A DNA stretch of 64,000 nt from NCBI GenBank assembly GCA_004194705.1, contig SADC01001357.1:186001-250000 (forward strand), read 5' to 3'. Below are positions 23,270 through 35,546 of this stretch, piece after piece. A program made the translations under genes and the position numbers. Position 1 is the stretch's first letter. Each line of letters starts with the position of its first letter. The notes beneath the pieces are model-generated. The model was not told the DNA's origin, made no database searches, and saw only the letters and a list, made by a program, of their open reading frames with translations. This DNA is from Ditylenchus dipsaci. Its lineage: Eukaryota > Nematoda > Chromadorea > Rhabditida > Anguinidae.

Positions 23270-26200
23270 ATGTCTATTCAAAAATCATCAAATATGCCAA
23301 AATATTGCCTGATCTGCAAGAACCCAACATCTTGCGTTCATTATGATGTTTCCAGTTGTTTCAGTAAGATTTAAAAAAATCATACAGAAGGCCATTGCTG
23401 TTCCAACTTTTGAATTCGCGGGCCAGCTAGATTACACCAAAATATTTTTCGAATAAACTTTTGTGTGCATTTACAACTACAGTCAACTCTCTCCATAGTG
23501 TACACCCAAGGGACCGGCGCCAGGTGTGCACTACGGTGAGGAGTTACTATGGAGGGAGTTGACTGTATTTCAACTAAAATTTCTTTACATCAAGATGGGA
23601 TGTGCCTTGAATAATACTAGAAATTAAACTTTCTAGATAAAAAAATAATTCAAAAAATATTTTCGGAGCAATTTAGTTGTCCATTGCAAGTTCTAAAAGT
23701 CGAAATTGCTCCGGCCGTAGAAGACAATTGTCCTTTGAAAAAATTTAAGGCTGCAAAACATTTTTTCGACGTAATGTTTTATCTGGAAAGATTTTTCATG
23801 CTCCAATGAATCTTTGACTGACCTTTCTCATGGTAATTCATATCGATTTTAATCAATAAAAACATATTTTTGTAGTGTCTATGTGCAGATCTTGTCGATT
23901 TAACCGTTGTATACTGATGGGAATGAACCCACTATCTTTAAAACTTCCTCAAGATGCAGACATAGTAGCAATCGCTAATAAAGTAGGAGAAAAACGGAGT
24001 ATTTTACAAGAAAAATACAAAACTAAACAATTAGTTTGGATAAAGGTTGGTAATTTTTACAAAGTTCTTTGTATTTTAGTAAAGAGCATTAAAATATTTG
24101 GATTTTTTGCTGAGGCTAAGGCTGACCGGGACAAGCAAACGATTTGGTGCAGAATTTCACGCTGAACATTTTCATGTATAGGAGTATGGGTCTTTGGATA
24201 TGATAAAGGGACCTAATACCGTAGTGCGATTAATTTGAATTCTCGTCCAAAAGCACCTGGTTTTGGCATTTTCAAATTTTTTCAGCTTCAAAATTGTGAT
24301 ATTTGCTTGTTTGTCTGAGTCTTTGCACTATTTTTATTACATTTTTCACACTGAGCATTTTGGTATATTGTCAGCATCAATTTTCTGTGAAAGTCGACAG
24401 GCATAAGTTGTTTCAGAGCAGGTTTGAGTGTAAATTCACTTGGTCAGTAAATGGTGTATTTGTGCGTTGGATGCTGGCTGTCCAAGTTTTTAGACATATG
24501 ACAGCTCACATGCACTTATTCGAATAGCAGATTCTCGCGATAATTTTGAAATATTACAGTCTGCCCCTTGGGAGATTTTTCAACTTTACTGAAATGGTCG
24601 TAAATTTAAAAGCGGTTACCGTATTCACTCTATTAATCGCTCACCCTCTAATAAACGCCCACCCTCGCTTTTTTGACTAGTATTTCAGAGTTAGGGCCAT
24701 TTTTGGTTTACAATTTGAAGATTTTTGAAGAGTGAAAATAAATCGCACTACGGTATTAGGTCACTTCATCATATCCAAACACTCATACTCCTATACATGA
24801 AAATGTTCAGCGTGAACTTTTTCACCAGATCGTCTGCTTGTTCCGGTCAGCCTTTTCTCGTGTTAAATAGATTTTTTTGCATAAAATTTTGCAATTAAGG
24901 CACACCCTTTTGATGAATTAAGCCGTGAAAAACGACAACTGCAAATCCTACTAGTTACAGAAGCTAGAAACAAAAAAGTGAGAGACTCAAGGCTATGTTC
25001 TACTGCTATATTACATAATTGGAGCATGAAAGATTTAATTTTATCAGTCCACAATGAGTTAGCTTATTCACATAATTGCGTGGTGAGATTTTTAAAAGAA
25101 AAAGTTAGGGTGCCTCTGTCGCACCACTCACCCAATAATAACTCTGTTGTATACCATATTCAATAATTCAAGCGGATTTTGACTATTTTGTAACAGACTG
25201 AGCTGTATTGGAAAAAAAAGGGACAAGAAGAATCCAATTAGGGTGAAAAGGGTCACTTTGATATATTTGAAAAGCAATGAGATGCCGTATAGAACAAATA
25301 AGGGGCTCTTTTTATAAGGGGTCCATGAAGACTACGAGTTGAAATATGAAGGGTTTGCATGGGACTGTTTAAACGGCTTAGAGAACAAATCTGAGATTAC
25401 CAAATCGAATTTTTTCTAGCATTAAAAACAAAATACTACACTCAACCACCGGTTTAACCTCACTCTCAATACAAAGGACCATTTTAATCGGCTTTGACTC
25501 AAATTTAGTCAAAATAACAAAGAAAAAAGTAAAATCGAGGTGACTCGAAATTGAGGGTTGACTATACATCATCTTAACACTTCCAGACCTGACTGTAAGA
25601 CCAGCACATTCTTGCGCAGAATTTCATGGAAAAATCTTTCTATCGCGGTGGATTTTGGGAAGAGAAAGATGTGCATTTTGGATTGTACCAATTCAATTAG
25701 CGCCCTTTAAAATTGTGCAAATTCAGTTTGTGCTGCTTTAGTTTGTGCCCTTTTCAAACAGTGCCAATAATTTTAATAGAGAAATAAGCCAAAATTGTGG
25801 CACAAAATGTATTTGGCACTATTTAAACTGGCACAATTCGAAATTTGCACAAATTGAAAAAGCACAAACTCAATTTGCACAAACTATAAGGGCACAAATT
25901 GAATTGGCACAAACCAAAATGACCAATCTTTCTCCTTCCAGGTTTTTTCAAAAGGGCGACTTTTCCGCCAAACCTCACATTTAAAAAAGAAAATAAATTA
26001 TCGGAAAGAGTTTTGTTAATAGGTCTGTGGCGGTACCGGTCAATTTTCCGCCGTCAATTTCCGCCGACAATTTTCCGCCGACAATTTTCCGCCGACAATT
26101 TTCCGCCGACAAATTTTCCGCCGACCAATTTTCCGCCGTCAATTTTCCGCTGCCATAATTTCAGTTTCTCTTTTTAAATTATGCGTAATCTCTGCACGAC

Positions 26201-29200
26201 AATCTTTGCGTCAGCATAGACATGATATTATTTGATGCTAACCCACCTAGAATGAGACTCAGAGTTCGGTTTGAAAAGAGTGCGGTTCTAAAAAAATCGT
26301 CCGATTATTAACCTATACTGTTCGCCAGTATTATATTTGAAAATACTATGCTTCACGAGTCAGTCTAGCCTTTTTAAATTTCTAGCCTCAATCAAGCCTC
26401 AAATCCAGCCTCAATCCTACCGGATAATACATGCACCAACCAAACCAGGTGGTCGTCCATTCGGTGTGGAATTATTTGGCGCTACTTGGATATGCCCCAT
26501 ATATCAACTTTTTTATATGTTTCCAAACACCCTATATCGGGTAAAATCCCAACTATCAGTCATCCGGCACTGGGGAGAGGGGCGTTTGAAAATAGTGTTT
26601 AAACGTCACCTGAGTAATTTTTGTATGCTTGAAAGGATAAAAAAAGCTATTTTCTGACATGTTCCCACATCAAAAGTTGACTTTTTGCGAAAAAGGAGCA
26701 CGGCAAACTATTCTAAAGAGTTGCCTAGACACGCCAAAAAGATGGGATTTGAACAGAGTTTTGTAAACTGCGGCCTAAAGCATAAAGAAACTCTGGTATG
26801 CATACATTTTCTATGCATCCAGAGTCACTTTCGAGTGAATTCCGTCTAAGGTATGTGGGTGTGCGCATCTCAACTCCAAGCAACCAAGCCCCTGCGCCCC
26901 CGAAGGGGCGCAGGGGGCTTGATTTGTCAGAGATGCGCGCACTCACTCACCTTAAACATGATTCCGAGCAAGACTCTTGATCAAAATGTATATAGAGACT
27001 CTTTCTGCCCAGCTCCAGTGATCAAAACGTGGTAGAATACTTTTATATAAATGTTTACTTTGGCTTCCCAATGCAAAACGTTAAAAACTCTGTTTTAGCA
27101 TTAAAAACTTTTAGAAATGATTCTGGTAAAGGTACAAAATTTTTAATTTCTTAAACCTAAAAACGAAATTTTGGGTTTTGGAGGTTGATGCCCATTTAGG
27201 AAGGCAGTAGGGTATTTTTCTACCCACACCCCTCAGGCTTACTGGTTGACTTATGGCTGTTCTTCAAGAAAATATAATGTCGACTACCACCAGTATTTGA
27301 ACCTGTAACCTCAATACCTGGAGGGTAAATTTACCACGGGTGGATTCACCACCGCCTTGAAAACAGAAACTAAAATTACAGCGGCAGAAAATTGTCGCGG
27401 CGGAAAATTGGCGGCGGAAAATTGTCGGCGGAAAATTGTCGCGGCAGAAAATTGGCGGCGGAAAATTGTCGGCGGAAAATTGTCGCGGCAGAAAATTGGC
27501 GGCGGAAAATTGTCGGCGGAAAATTGTCATGTACCCGGTCTGTGGCTTTGAGAACATCCTCATTCACATAAGAATTATATCTGATTTCTTAGAAGAGAGA
27601 ATGCGCTTTCTAACGAATATTTGATTTTTTACTTTTGCTTAGTTTATCGTTAGAAAAATGATTTTCAATTTTAGGTCTTATCTTTAGGTCACAAAATTTT
27701 TGCCAAAAATTGCGAAAACCTTTCTCTTCAACAGTCATGCTCTAAGAGATAGGAAAATGTGTAGGTTGTAAGACAACCTGCTTTAATTTTTTCCTGCTAA
27801 GGGGACCTGGAATTCTGACACCGGATTTGGGTCAGCGTGGTCGATTTTCTTCTAAAACTGCTCTTAAAATTGCAAAGTCACTGTCAAATTTCGAATTCCT
27901 CTCAAACAATAAACATTTAATTTCAAATTTTTACAAGAATTTCGTGATCTAAAAATAACACTTAACCAGGGTTCCTAATGAAAAATTTTGTAAAAAAGAA
28001 CATTCGGGTAAAAACGGACATTTTGACCATTTTTGAAGAAAAAGGGTCATTTTATCCAGTGCTTATTGCTATTTTGGAGCGAAAAAAAAGATTCTGACTA
28101 AAATCTTCAAAAATAAAAAAGATTTGGGGTCCCGAAAAAAAAGGACAAATCTTTTTAAAAAGGACAATTACAAACCCTGCACTTAACTTTTTCCAATGAT
28201 TTACTAAGCACAAGCAAAAATTAAATGTTTGTTTGAAATGGCATTTTCTCTTCTACAAAATCAGATATAATTTTTATGTAAGTGACGATGTTATCAAAAG
28301 CCACAGACCTATTAACAAAGCGCATTCAAGTTATTTGAGTTATTTTTAAAAAATTTGAGGTTTGGCAGAAAAGTGTCCCTTCTAACAAAATCCATTGCAC
28401 CAGAATGTGCTCGTCTTACAGTCAGGGTTAGACTTGTTAAAAAAATGAAAAATACAGACAATTTCTGCTTTAACAATTTTTTACAGAAACCTGCACACTG
28501 GCCACTTAAAAAAATAGAAGACATACAAATTGAATGGCAAAAGTATAAATCCACTAACAATCTTAATTTTGGCGTTTTGCTGGCTGTAGAGATGGCTAAG
28601 ACATTGCCAGTGTTCCATCAACTTTCCTACAAATCTCAGGTTAGCAACAGATATTGGGTTCTACCAATTGATGTTTCAAATTTTTTTACTCTTCAATGCA
28701 AATAAAAAATAATAATAAAAAAAACTTTGAATATTTCTGGATCAAAAAAGTGTCCCCTCCAATTCAAATTGGGTAAACATAGTTTTGCAGCAAAGAAAGT
28801 GTTTCTCTGCGAAAAATTTAAACCCTTGGCTGCCAACTGTACTTTATTTAAAAATTTGTACTGTATTTGGACTCTAAGAACTTTTGAAATTTCACGTCAA
28901 AACCTTGATTTTCAACGCTGAACTCTCAATAAGCACTGCATGAAATGGAAATTTTTCACTAAAATGACCAAAATGTAATTTAGAAGTCACTTTTCTAGAA
29001 GTCACACTTTCATATACCAAAATGTAGCCAAGCTTCTGGGCTTTCATTTCAGGTGTCATACAGAGAAAAAGGTGATATAAAGTAAGAGCTAGAATTTAAA
29101 AAGCTTCTACGATGTCCAATTCCATGACATCCTGCCCAGGACTATTCTAGAACTTTTCGGTAGTATCCCGGAACTGACGTTTTTCCCAATTTTTATTTAC

Positions 29201-31598
29201 ATACTCATTTGCAACCTTACACTCAAAATGTATCCCTGCTTCCTGTCGTCATTTTCGTCATTTTCAGCATACGGTTTTATAAAATTATCTAAAATAAAAG
29301 TCTGACTCTAGCAAGTCACTAAACCCGTTGAAAAATAAATAGAATTGGTGGAGGCTCAGGCTTTATAAAGATAAATACGCATTATTTTATCTGGTTTATT
29401 TTTAATTTGGTGGTCATTTGCCAAAAAATTGCAAAATTGAGGCAGTTGCTGACAGTGAATCAGTGTTAGAAATGGTCGCAATCGATAGCTCGTTGATTTT
29501 TGTCCCTAAAAGTCAAAAAACTTATTAAAAAGTAAATTAAAAACCTCCAGAGAGACTTGATTTGTCGACAATAGGCGATGCGTATATAAAGTCCCCCTTT
29601 TAGCAGAGAAAACTAGTTTAAGACGTTTTTTATTGATTTTTAAAAAAATTTGGTTTGGTTTGTGTAAACGGGATAAGTACCAATTTATGGTTAATTTACG
29701 CTTTTTTTAGGAAACGCTTTTACGCCATACCTCTTTGCAATGTACAATTTTCACAGCTGCATATTACTCTTTTGAGCACGATGCAGAAACTTTTGTTTTC
29801 CCAAATGGATTTATCCCAGCGAAAATGAAAAACGCATTTATTTCTGATGTAACTGAAGAAGCTAAGTAAGAAATTTTAATAATAAAAAAAGTATTTATAT
29901 TTAACTTTAATTAAGAAAGAGCGGCTTTTTTGCCTTTGTCTATTAAATTCAAAAAAAAATTCACTTCAATTCCTTTTAAATTCACGGCATCCTTTATCGA
30001 TTTGTGCAAAATAATAAAAGCAGGAAGTTCATTGTCTAAATGAATTTATAACCCAATGTAACCAAATTTAAATTCTTGTGCTCTTAAATCCAGGGGTAGC
30101 GTTTTAATCAGAATTTCATGCAGATCACGAATCTGCAAATAAAATTAAAAAATGCTTCCCTTGACGTAACTCTACCCTTTTGAAGATAGATCCCCTTTGA
30201 AGAGCTACCATTTTCTTTCATTGCAGCAATTAATATTAATTCTGTCGACCACAATGCGGAGACCGAATTTAAGGCGGTTGCGGGTTATCGAAATTCGACT
30301 TAATACACAAATCTACAGGGTATCCCAAGAATTTTGAAACAACTTTGAACTTGCATATTTTTTTCATACGTCAAGTTCCACAAAGGATGGTCTAAAAATG
30401 AAGTTTTTAGTATTTACAAACAGATTTAAAAAACGCTGGATAATTTCCCGACAGCCCAATATTTATATTTTTAAGGCTGTTTGATTGACTTCCAGATTGA
30501 CATAGCCTTCCTACAAAAAAATCGGTTTGAAAATCAGTCCGATTTCAAAAAGTCTTTTGGCATTTGGGCACTGGTCTGTGGATGCAGCGTTTGGACTTTC
30601 AGAAAATGGTCGTACTAGTACTTTGTACTGCTCAATTTTAGCAGTCGTACTTCGTAATTGTACCTCGTACATTGAAAGCTCGTACTTTAAGCTCGTACAT
30701 CGTACTCGTACCTAGTGCCTCTAAAATTTCTTCTCGTACTTTGGACTCGTACCACAAAAAAATTTCTCGTACTTCGTACACGTACTACACAAATTTCGGC
30801 TCTTACTTCGTATAAAAACGTATTAGGTATTCAGGGAATAATTTAAAAAAAAATATTTTGTAATGTATCTTTTATTAATTGAAATCCGGCTTTTTAGTGG
30901 TAAAGTGCGAGTATATGCTTTGTGACTTATAAATACTTGTATTTTAGCGCTGTTTGTACTCGCACCTCGTAACTCTGAAATTTTTGCTCGTACCTCGTAC
31001 TCGTACCTCTGACATTCCTTCTCGTACTCGTAGTACGTGTACGAAGTACGAGTATGAGGTCCAAACACTGTCTGGATGGCCTCTGGATAGGCAAGGCCCA
31101 AACCACAGATGGGACCAAGCAAAAATCGTGTTTTCACATTATATGCCGAAAAAATGCTTTTCGATTTTGAATCAAACTGCATTTACAGAAATTAGAAATT
31201 TGACGTATGAAAAAAGTTATGCCCGTTAAAAGTGTTTCAAAATTCTTTGTACACTCTGTACTATAAATACATAGATTTCGAGAGAGAACACAAAGAGATA
31301 TATATTCTGTTATTATGAACCCTCTAAGGAAAATAGGATTAACGTTAGAAGAGTTCGTCTTGCTAAAAACAATTATTTTTTCCAGCTCAGGTATTTTTTT
31401 TTTTGATTTAAAAAATAAAGTCTATGTGTTTTTTCAGCAATCGATGATTTGAATGAAAAAGACAGAGATCTTTTGCAAAAAGAATCCCTACGTTATTCTA
31501 AAATTCTTTTACACCATCTTCAATATAAATATGGTGAACTGGCAGGTGCGAAAAGATTCGGAGATATTTTGGCTCTTTTTTCGTGCATTTTTAAATCT
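23270..31598 (+). CDS. Nuclear hormone receptor (C4 DNA-binding domain plus ligand-binding domain)
   Basis: A ligand-regulated transcription factor family, hugely expanded in nematodes. Exons: 23270-23363 (ATG, first zinc module CLICK then HYDVSSCF), 23750-23832 (CKTFFRRNV), 23876-24045 (CRSCRFNRCILMGMNP, the D-box side of the second finger), 24900-25082 (hinge), 28487-28639 (helix 3 region, FGVLLAVEMAKTLPVFHQL), 29711-29865, 31275-31390 (RDIYSVIMNPLRKIGLTLEEF then LLKTIIF) and 31438-31598 (helix 8-9, RDLLQKESLRYSK). All junction phases agree except exon 2, which is one base short. The frame must change near 23783-23796 to reach FSCSNES. One expected cysteine of the second finger also appears absent (CSNESLT). 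The final helices and AF-2 were not located. A weak candidate lies near 33810-33875. Which receptor this is cannot be said. Confidence 0.5.
23480..23565. mobile_element. 86-bp TA-flanked MITE in receptor intron 1
   Basis: Ends CAGTCAACTCTCTCCATAGT and its imperfect reverse complement. TA is on both sides (23478-23479, 23566-23567). It belongs with the CAGTCAA-type mariner/pogo-like set. Confidence 0.5.
24118..24854. repeat. Fold-back repeat in receptor intron 3
   Basis: Outer arms of about 120 bp: AAGGCTGACCGGGACAAGCA at the left and TGCTTGTTCCGGTCAGCCTT at the right, continuing through ATTTCACGCTGAACATTTTC, TATAGGAGTATG and CTAATACCGTAGTGCGATT. The interior includes a piece of a CCGTATT-type MITE at about 24616-24690. 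Confidence 0.5.
25439..25564. repeat. Degenerate CAGT-type MITE
   Basis: Left CACTCAACCACCGGTTTAACC-like end and right GAGGGTTGACTA end, adjacent to TA. Probably an old member of the CAGTCAA-type set in receptor intron 4. Confidence 0.5.
25650..25945. mobile_element. Small fold-back element with GCACAAATTGAA-type arm repeats
   Basis: Arms carry the units TTGTGCAAATTCAGTTTGTGC (left) and GCACAAATTGAATTGGCACA (right) in inverted order. Termini include AGAAAGATG and CATTTTGG or the reverse. A target duplication is not clear. Similar GGCACAATTTGAATT units occur at 44990-45055 inside another element. Confidence 0.5.
26032..27536. mobile_element. Mutator/Foldback-like element with CCGCCGACAATTTT arm repeats
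   Basis: Flanked by GGTCTGTGGC at 26022-26031 and 27537-27546 (10 bp; 9 bp if the last G belongs to the element). The left arm holds about seven copies of a 14-nt unit, CCGCCGACAATTTT. The right arm holds about ten inverted copies. The interior has a hairpin (about 26775-27010, GCCCCTGCGCCCC around the centre) and a SINE-like segment on the minus strand (27180-27330). No transposase was recognised. The unoccupied target is present at 28290-28315. Confidence 0.5.
28980..29300 (+). repeat. Copy of an unnamed repeat also at 61360-62170
   Basis: Shares AAGTCACAC, CATATACC, AATGTAGCCAAG, TCTGGGCTTT, GATGTCCAATTCCATG and GAACTGACGTTTTT with the right-hand copy. At 29001-29018 it reads straight through the point where the other copy is occupied by 561 bp of transposon. 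Confidence 0.5.
30316..31258. mobile_element. TA-flanked element, CAGGGTATCCCAAGAATTTT termini, hosting a hAT-like insertion
   Basis: Left CAGGGTATCCCAAGAATTTT and right ATTCTTTGTACACTCTG are imperfect inverted repeats, with TA at 30314-30315 and 31259-31260. Further inward TTCATACGTCAA pairs with TTGACGTATGAA. Typical of mariner-like termini. It lies in the receptor intron before exon 31275. Confidence 0.5.
30585..31070. mobile_element. hAT-like fold-back element with CGTAC-rich arms
   Basis: Begins CAGCGTTTGGAC and ends GTCCAAACACTG. Flanked by TGTGGATG (30577-30584) and TCTGGATG (31071-31078), an 8-bp duplication with one mismatch. Arms are dense in TCGTACTTCGTAC and CTCGTACCTCGTAC units. 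hAT assignment rests on CAGNG ends plus 8-bp duplication. Confidence 0.5.
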
Positions 31599-31599
31599 G

Positions 31600-34500
31600 T
31601 AAGCACATTTCATTGGTTTCTCGTTTTTACCGAGACATTTTTTAGTCAGAAAATGTCAGACAGACCCATTTGCTTATTCAATGCATTCTACAATCAAAGA
31701 GTCAATTCACTTCTTTTATGAACTCGGTTTTGTATCTTTAAGTGAACTCTTATCAAGGAAGAAATTTTTCTCATCAATTTAACGATTTTTTTGTATATGT
31801 ATACTGTTCTGTGCTATTCTAATAGCTCTATATCAAAATCTGCAATTAAAAAAGTAAAGTATCAGCACAGAAAAGTTATATTTTAAAAACACTGTAAAGG
31901 CTAACTGTACTAAGGGTAGCGTCTGGTCCTAAATTTCATGCTGATTATGTTGGCGTAAATAACCCCCAAAATTGTAAATCTATGCCATGTCACGTATTTT
32001 CTCTAATAGAACGCTATTGCCTTCTATTTTTAACCCGAGATTTTTAAGATTTTACTTCAAAATCTTTATTTTTTTGGTGCTCAAATCTCAACAAGCACTG
32101 GATAAAATGGCAGTTTTGATTAATTTTAATTAATTTTTCTCGTCGTTTTTAGTCAAAATTTTGCGGGAATTCAAATTTTCTTGTCAGAAAATAACTTGGA
32201 TCGGTCAGAATTCCACCCCGGAATGGCCAGAAGCCCATGAAAGATGTTTTCGGGGTTTACTAAAGGGGGATAAACATTTTGCGAAAATTCGATTGAGCGG
32301 ATCCTAATTCCGGTCCGATCGGCTAGATTACTAAGAATTCGATACTGAACCACTCAAAACCACCTTAAAACCTGCAATTCCGAGCGATTAAGCCTATGGG
32401 ACCGGAATTCTGATGCGCTCAATCGAATTTTAGCAAAAAGTTTATCCCCATTAGTAAACCCCAAAAAACTATTTTTCATCGGCTTTTGGTCATCCGGGTG
32501 GGATTCTAACCAATCCCAGTCATTTTCTGACAAGAAAATTTGAATTCCCACAGAATTTTCACTGAAAACGTCGGAAAAAGAATTAGGGGTATTTTTCAGA
32601 AAATTAGGGGGCATTTTTCAGTAATTAGTGGGCAATTCTAATTAGGTTGCATTTTTCCCGAAATTAGGGGGCATTTTTCAGCAATTAGCGGGCAGCATTA
32701 ACTATTACCCATTCAAAATCGTGTCTTTGGTATTGTGTTTTTAAACCCACTTCTCGTAGACAAGTTACTCCTCAATTTTAGATCAATACACTGGCTATAA
32801 AATAAGCGGTAACTTGCCTATGAGCTGTCTTCACAAATTTGGTAAAAAAAGCACAATGCCAAAAGACGATTTTAAATAATAGGCGTGCTCTTAGAAGTTT
32901 TACGTTAGCCCAAACAGCAATCTAACCTCATTCAGTTCACCAGCGAAAGTTTGTCCTTCATTTTCACATTATAGCGTATTTTTCAATTAAAATGTGCTAT
33001 AAACAGGCTTCTCATCTGTACTTTACTTGAAGATTTGTACTTTATTTGGCACCCTTAATATTTAGAACAAGGGTCGGCAGGCGTCTATCGGCGCCTATAC
33101 AGACATTTTTGCAACAAAGATTGCTTAACTGCTGACAGTAAATTCGTGCTTAGCGTACTCAATTTGCTTACAAACGGATTTAAAATTGAAACTCGACTCT
33201 ATATTTTTAAATTCCTCTCGAGACAAAAAATTTCAAATTTGTGGCATTTTGTCAACAACAAACATAAGACCATAGGTCATTAGATCCGACGTCAAACTTC
33301 AAAGTAGGAGATCCCCTATTTAAAACACATTATTTTTGACGTTCTTTTTTTAACGAAAGCTGACACGCTGGGGAATCCGATAAAATCTGCAACAAAAAAT
33401 TCTTTTCATTTTGACCTCATTTTTTAGCCTTTGAAGTCAAAAAAGTCAGGAAAAAACAAAAATTTGGGAAAAAACTCAAAAAATTCCTTTGTCAACCCCC
33501 AATTCTGACAGCGGATTCGTGTTCAGGCACCCTGATTTACCTTAGAAACTATTCTCAGAAAAAGGTTTGCACCACTCCCAATGTCTGTAAAAAGGTGTGA
33601 CCCAGCCACACATGCCAAATACTAAATAGAGATTTTTAAGATTTTACTTCAAAATCTTTATTTTTTGGTGCTCAAATCTCAACAAGCACTGGATAAAATG
33701 GCAGTTTTGGACGAAAAATGCCCAAATTGTACTTTATTTTGCCAAATGTACTTTATTTCAAAATTTTGAAATGAGAACTCTGGCTATGAAACTGATTAAC
33801 TACCTTGAAAACTCATGAAGAAGCTATTGACAGCATTTTCATCACCAGTCATCAATCAGGAATGGCGATTTGTAAGCACCGGAAATTTTTTCTTAAAAAC
33901 TATTGACAATTCCTTTTTAATTTTTCATTTAACTTTTCTGCTATCCAAAATCCTTCACTCCCAGAGATTATCACCCCATATGATCGTTTACTTTTTCCTC
34001 CCAAACTTTTTGTTCAATAATTAAAAAACAGACATTGTTGACACACTCTTGCCGAAAATAAATTGTTATTTGTCAGAGAAAAAAAAACAAATTTATTATT
34101 CTCAGAGTATTATTTTCATTTCCAAAAGAACACTCGAGACAAATCAGTAATTCTCAAGACCAGAATATAGGCACCAATACCACCCCACCCCCCAATTTGC
34201 ATTGCCATTTATGTGTGTGTGCTGTTTCTTCAGTCTATTTTATTAGCCTAATTTCAAATGCATATATTATAAAGTATATTTGCATTTCTGTTTGCCCACA
34301 TACCCGTTTTCTTCCTCTATCTTCTTTTCCCCTGCAAAACAGTACTTTATCTTCTCCAAAGTATTCCAACCAAAAAAGCTTCCACTCAATCAAAAAAGGC
34401 ATAAGTTTGGCGGACAGAAGCCCCTTGTCTGACAAAAAAAAAGTCTGAGGGAATTCCCTCAAATGGAAGATGGGAAATTAAGTAGTGAATAATAAAATAT

Positions 34501-35460
34501 ATTTTTCTTCCTCTTCTTCATTCCACTACCCAAAAAGCCATGGAAACACGCGCTAGTGTCAGCAGGCTCTGTGTTTACTTCCTGGAGCTCCACACACTGA
34601 CTAAGGGAGCAGAAGGGATTGAAGCAGACAGAAATTAGTTAGACACAAACGGCTAAGCACAACCAATAAGTGTTAGAGAGCATGTTGTCTACACAGGGAC
34701 ACACTTGACTCAGATTTTAGCCGAAAATCAGGGTCGACTGATTAGGCAAAAAGGTATTGGTAATAGACAAAAGCTCAATGCCTTGGTGGTGGTATATTTC
34801 GCTGAAATCGGTTTTCTAAACATGCTCGCAAGTTCGAACCCGCATCGTACATGAAACAATTTTTACTATTTTTGCGACAAAGACCCAGCTGACTCAATGG
34901 AGAGCGCCGCCTCACCCAATCTCTTTTTCCTGGTCGCTATTGCTCCAACTGCTGCTGCTGCTCTAATCCAATCGAAGAGCGAAAAAGACAAGCCTACTCA
35001 CACGAAGAGACACTCCACACAAATTAGTTATAGATCACACAGTTAGTAGATAGACATTATGCACAGACAACTCAACGCATACACACAGTTAACTCAGACA
35101 TAATTGGAAAGGGGAGAGGCACAGCAGACATAGCAAGAAAAAGTAGTCTCCATTGCTGGCGACACTCTTCTGTCTGTGTGTCTATAGCTATTTTTCTACT
35201 AGGGGGTGGCGTGACAGTAGCAGCAGCAGCCTTCTCATTCGTGGAATCAACACACACGCAGCGACACTACCACTGTTGTTGTGCGGGTGCCAGTGGTAGT
35301 AGTCATCTGAGTAGCTGATGCTGGAGTCAGCTGAGTATTCTTGCTACTTCTACCATTACTAATATTGTTATTTTTTCGGTTTTTTCTATGGAGGACTAAG
35401 GCTTGAGTGCGTACCAGCACATTTATTTGGTTAGGGTACATTGGACTTGGAATCTATTTT
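31600..35460. other. Between the receptor and HIPK, repeat-rich
   Basis: Contains the fold-back 32158-32568, short tandem ATTAGGGGGCATTTTTCAG units (about 32590-32700), two copies of a CAACAAGCACTGGATAAAAT repeat (32090, 33680), and a SINE-like segment with GTTCGAACCC at about 34832. The 3' end of the receptor gene probably lies here but was not found. 34500-35460 is CACA- and CAGC-rich and may be HIPK promoter or leader. Confidence 0.5.
32158..32568. repeat. Fold-back repeat
   Basis: Arms share GCGAAAATTCGATTGAGCGG, GAATTCAAATTTTCTTGTCAG and the reverse complements. The same family occupies the centre of 44859-45741 (about 45345-45525) and appears as a half copy at 60530-60710. Confidence 0.5.
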
Positions 35461-35469
35461 TTTTGATTG

Positions 35470-35546
35470 GTCTGTTTGATTTGCCAGCCATTCAAGTTGG
35501 CGACTTTTCAGTCAGTTGTTGTTCATTGCGGATTTACAAGAGTTGT
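35470..35546 (+). other. Possible non-coding first exon of HIPK
   Basis: Ends at GAGTT followed by GTGAGTGAC, a strong donor, and the next acceptor is TTTCAG at 35905-35910 just before the first HIPK coding exon. The intron between contains a short inverted repeat (35588-35842). This is inferred only from splice signals. Confidence 0.5.

Larger units (their letters stand above)
25575..28430. repeat. Old inverted repeat with two nested insertions (receptor intron 4)
   Basis: The right arm 28195-28430 is compact. Its reverse complement is found on the left only in pieces: 25575-25640 (CCTGACTGTAAGACCAGCAC), 25945-26031 (GCCAAACCTCACATTT, TTTGTTAATAGGTCTGTGGC) and 27537-27650 (TTATATCTGATTTCTTAGAAG). 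The gaps are filled by a small GCACAAATTGAATT-type fold-back (about 25650-25945) and by the 26032-27536 element. The uninterrupted right arm serves as an empty site for both insertions. Confidence 0.5.

Noticed and set aside
26040..26160. CRISPR or promoter operator array in the CCGCCGACAATTTT repeats
   Set aside because: An inverted copy of the array closes the same transposon and a target duplication flanks it. It is a terminal repeat.
27264..27567. Protein made of RRQFSAANF-type repeats
   Set aside because: It is translated from the transposon arm array. There is no conserved function.
33810..33875. Last exon of the nuclear receptor
   Set aside because: It has splice-like borders, but neither frame clearly matches an AF-2 helix, so I did not include it in the gene.
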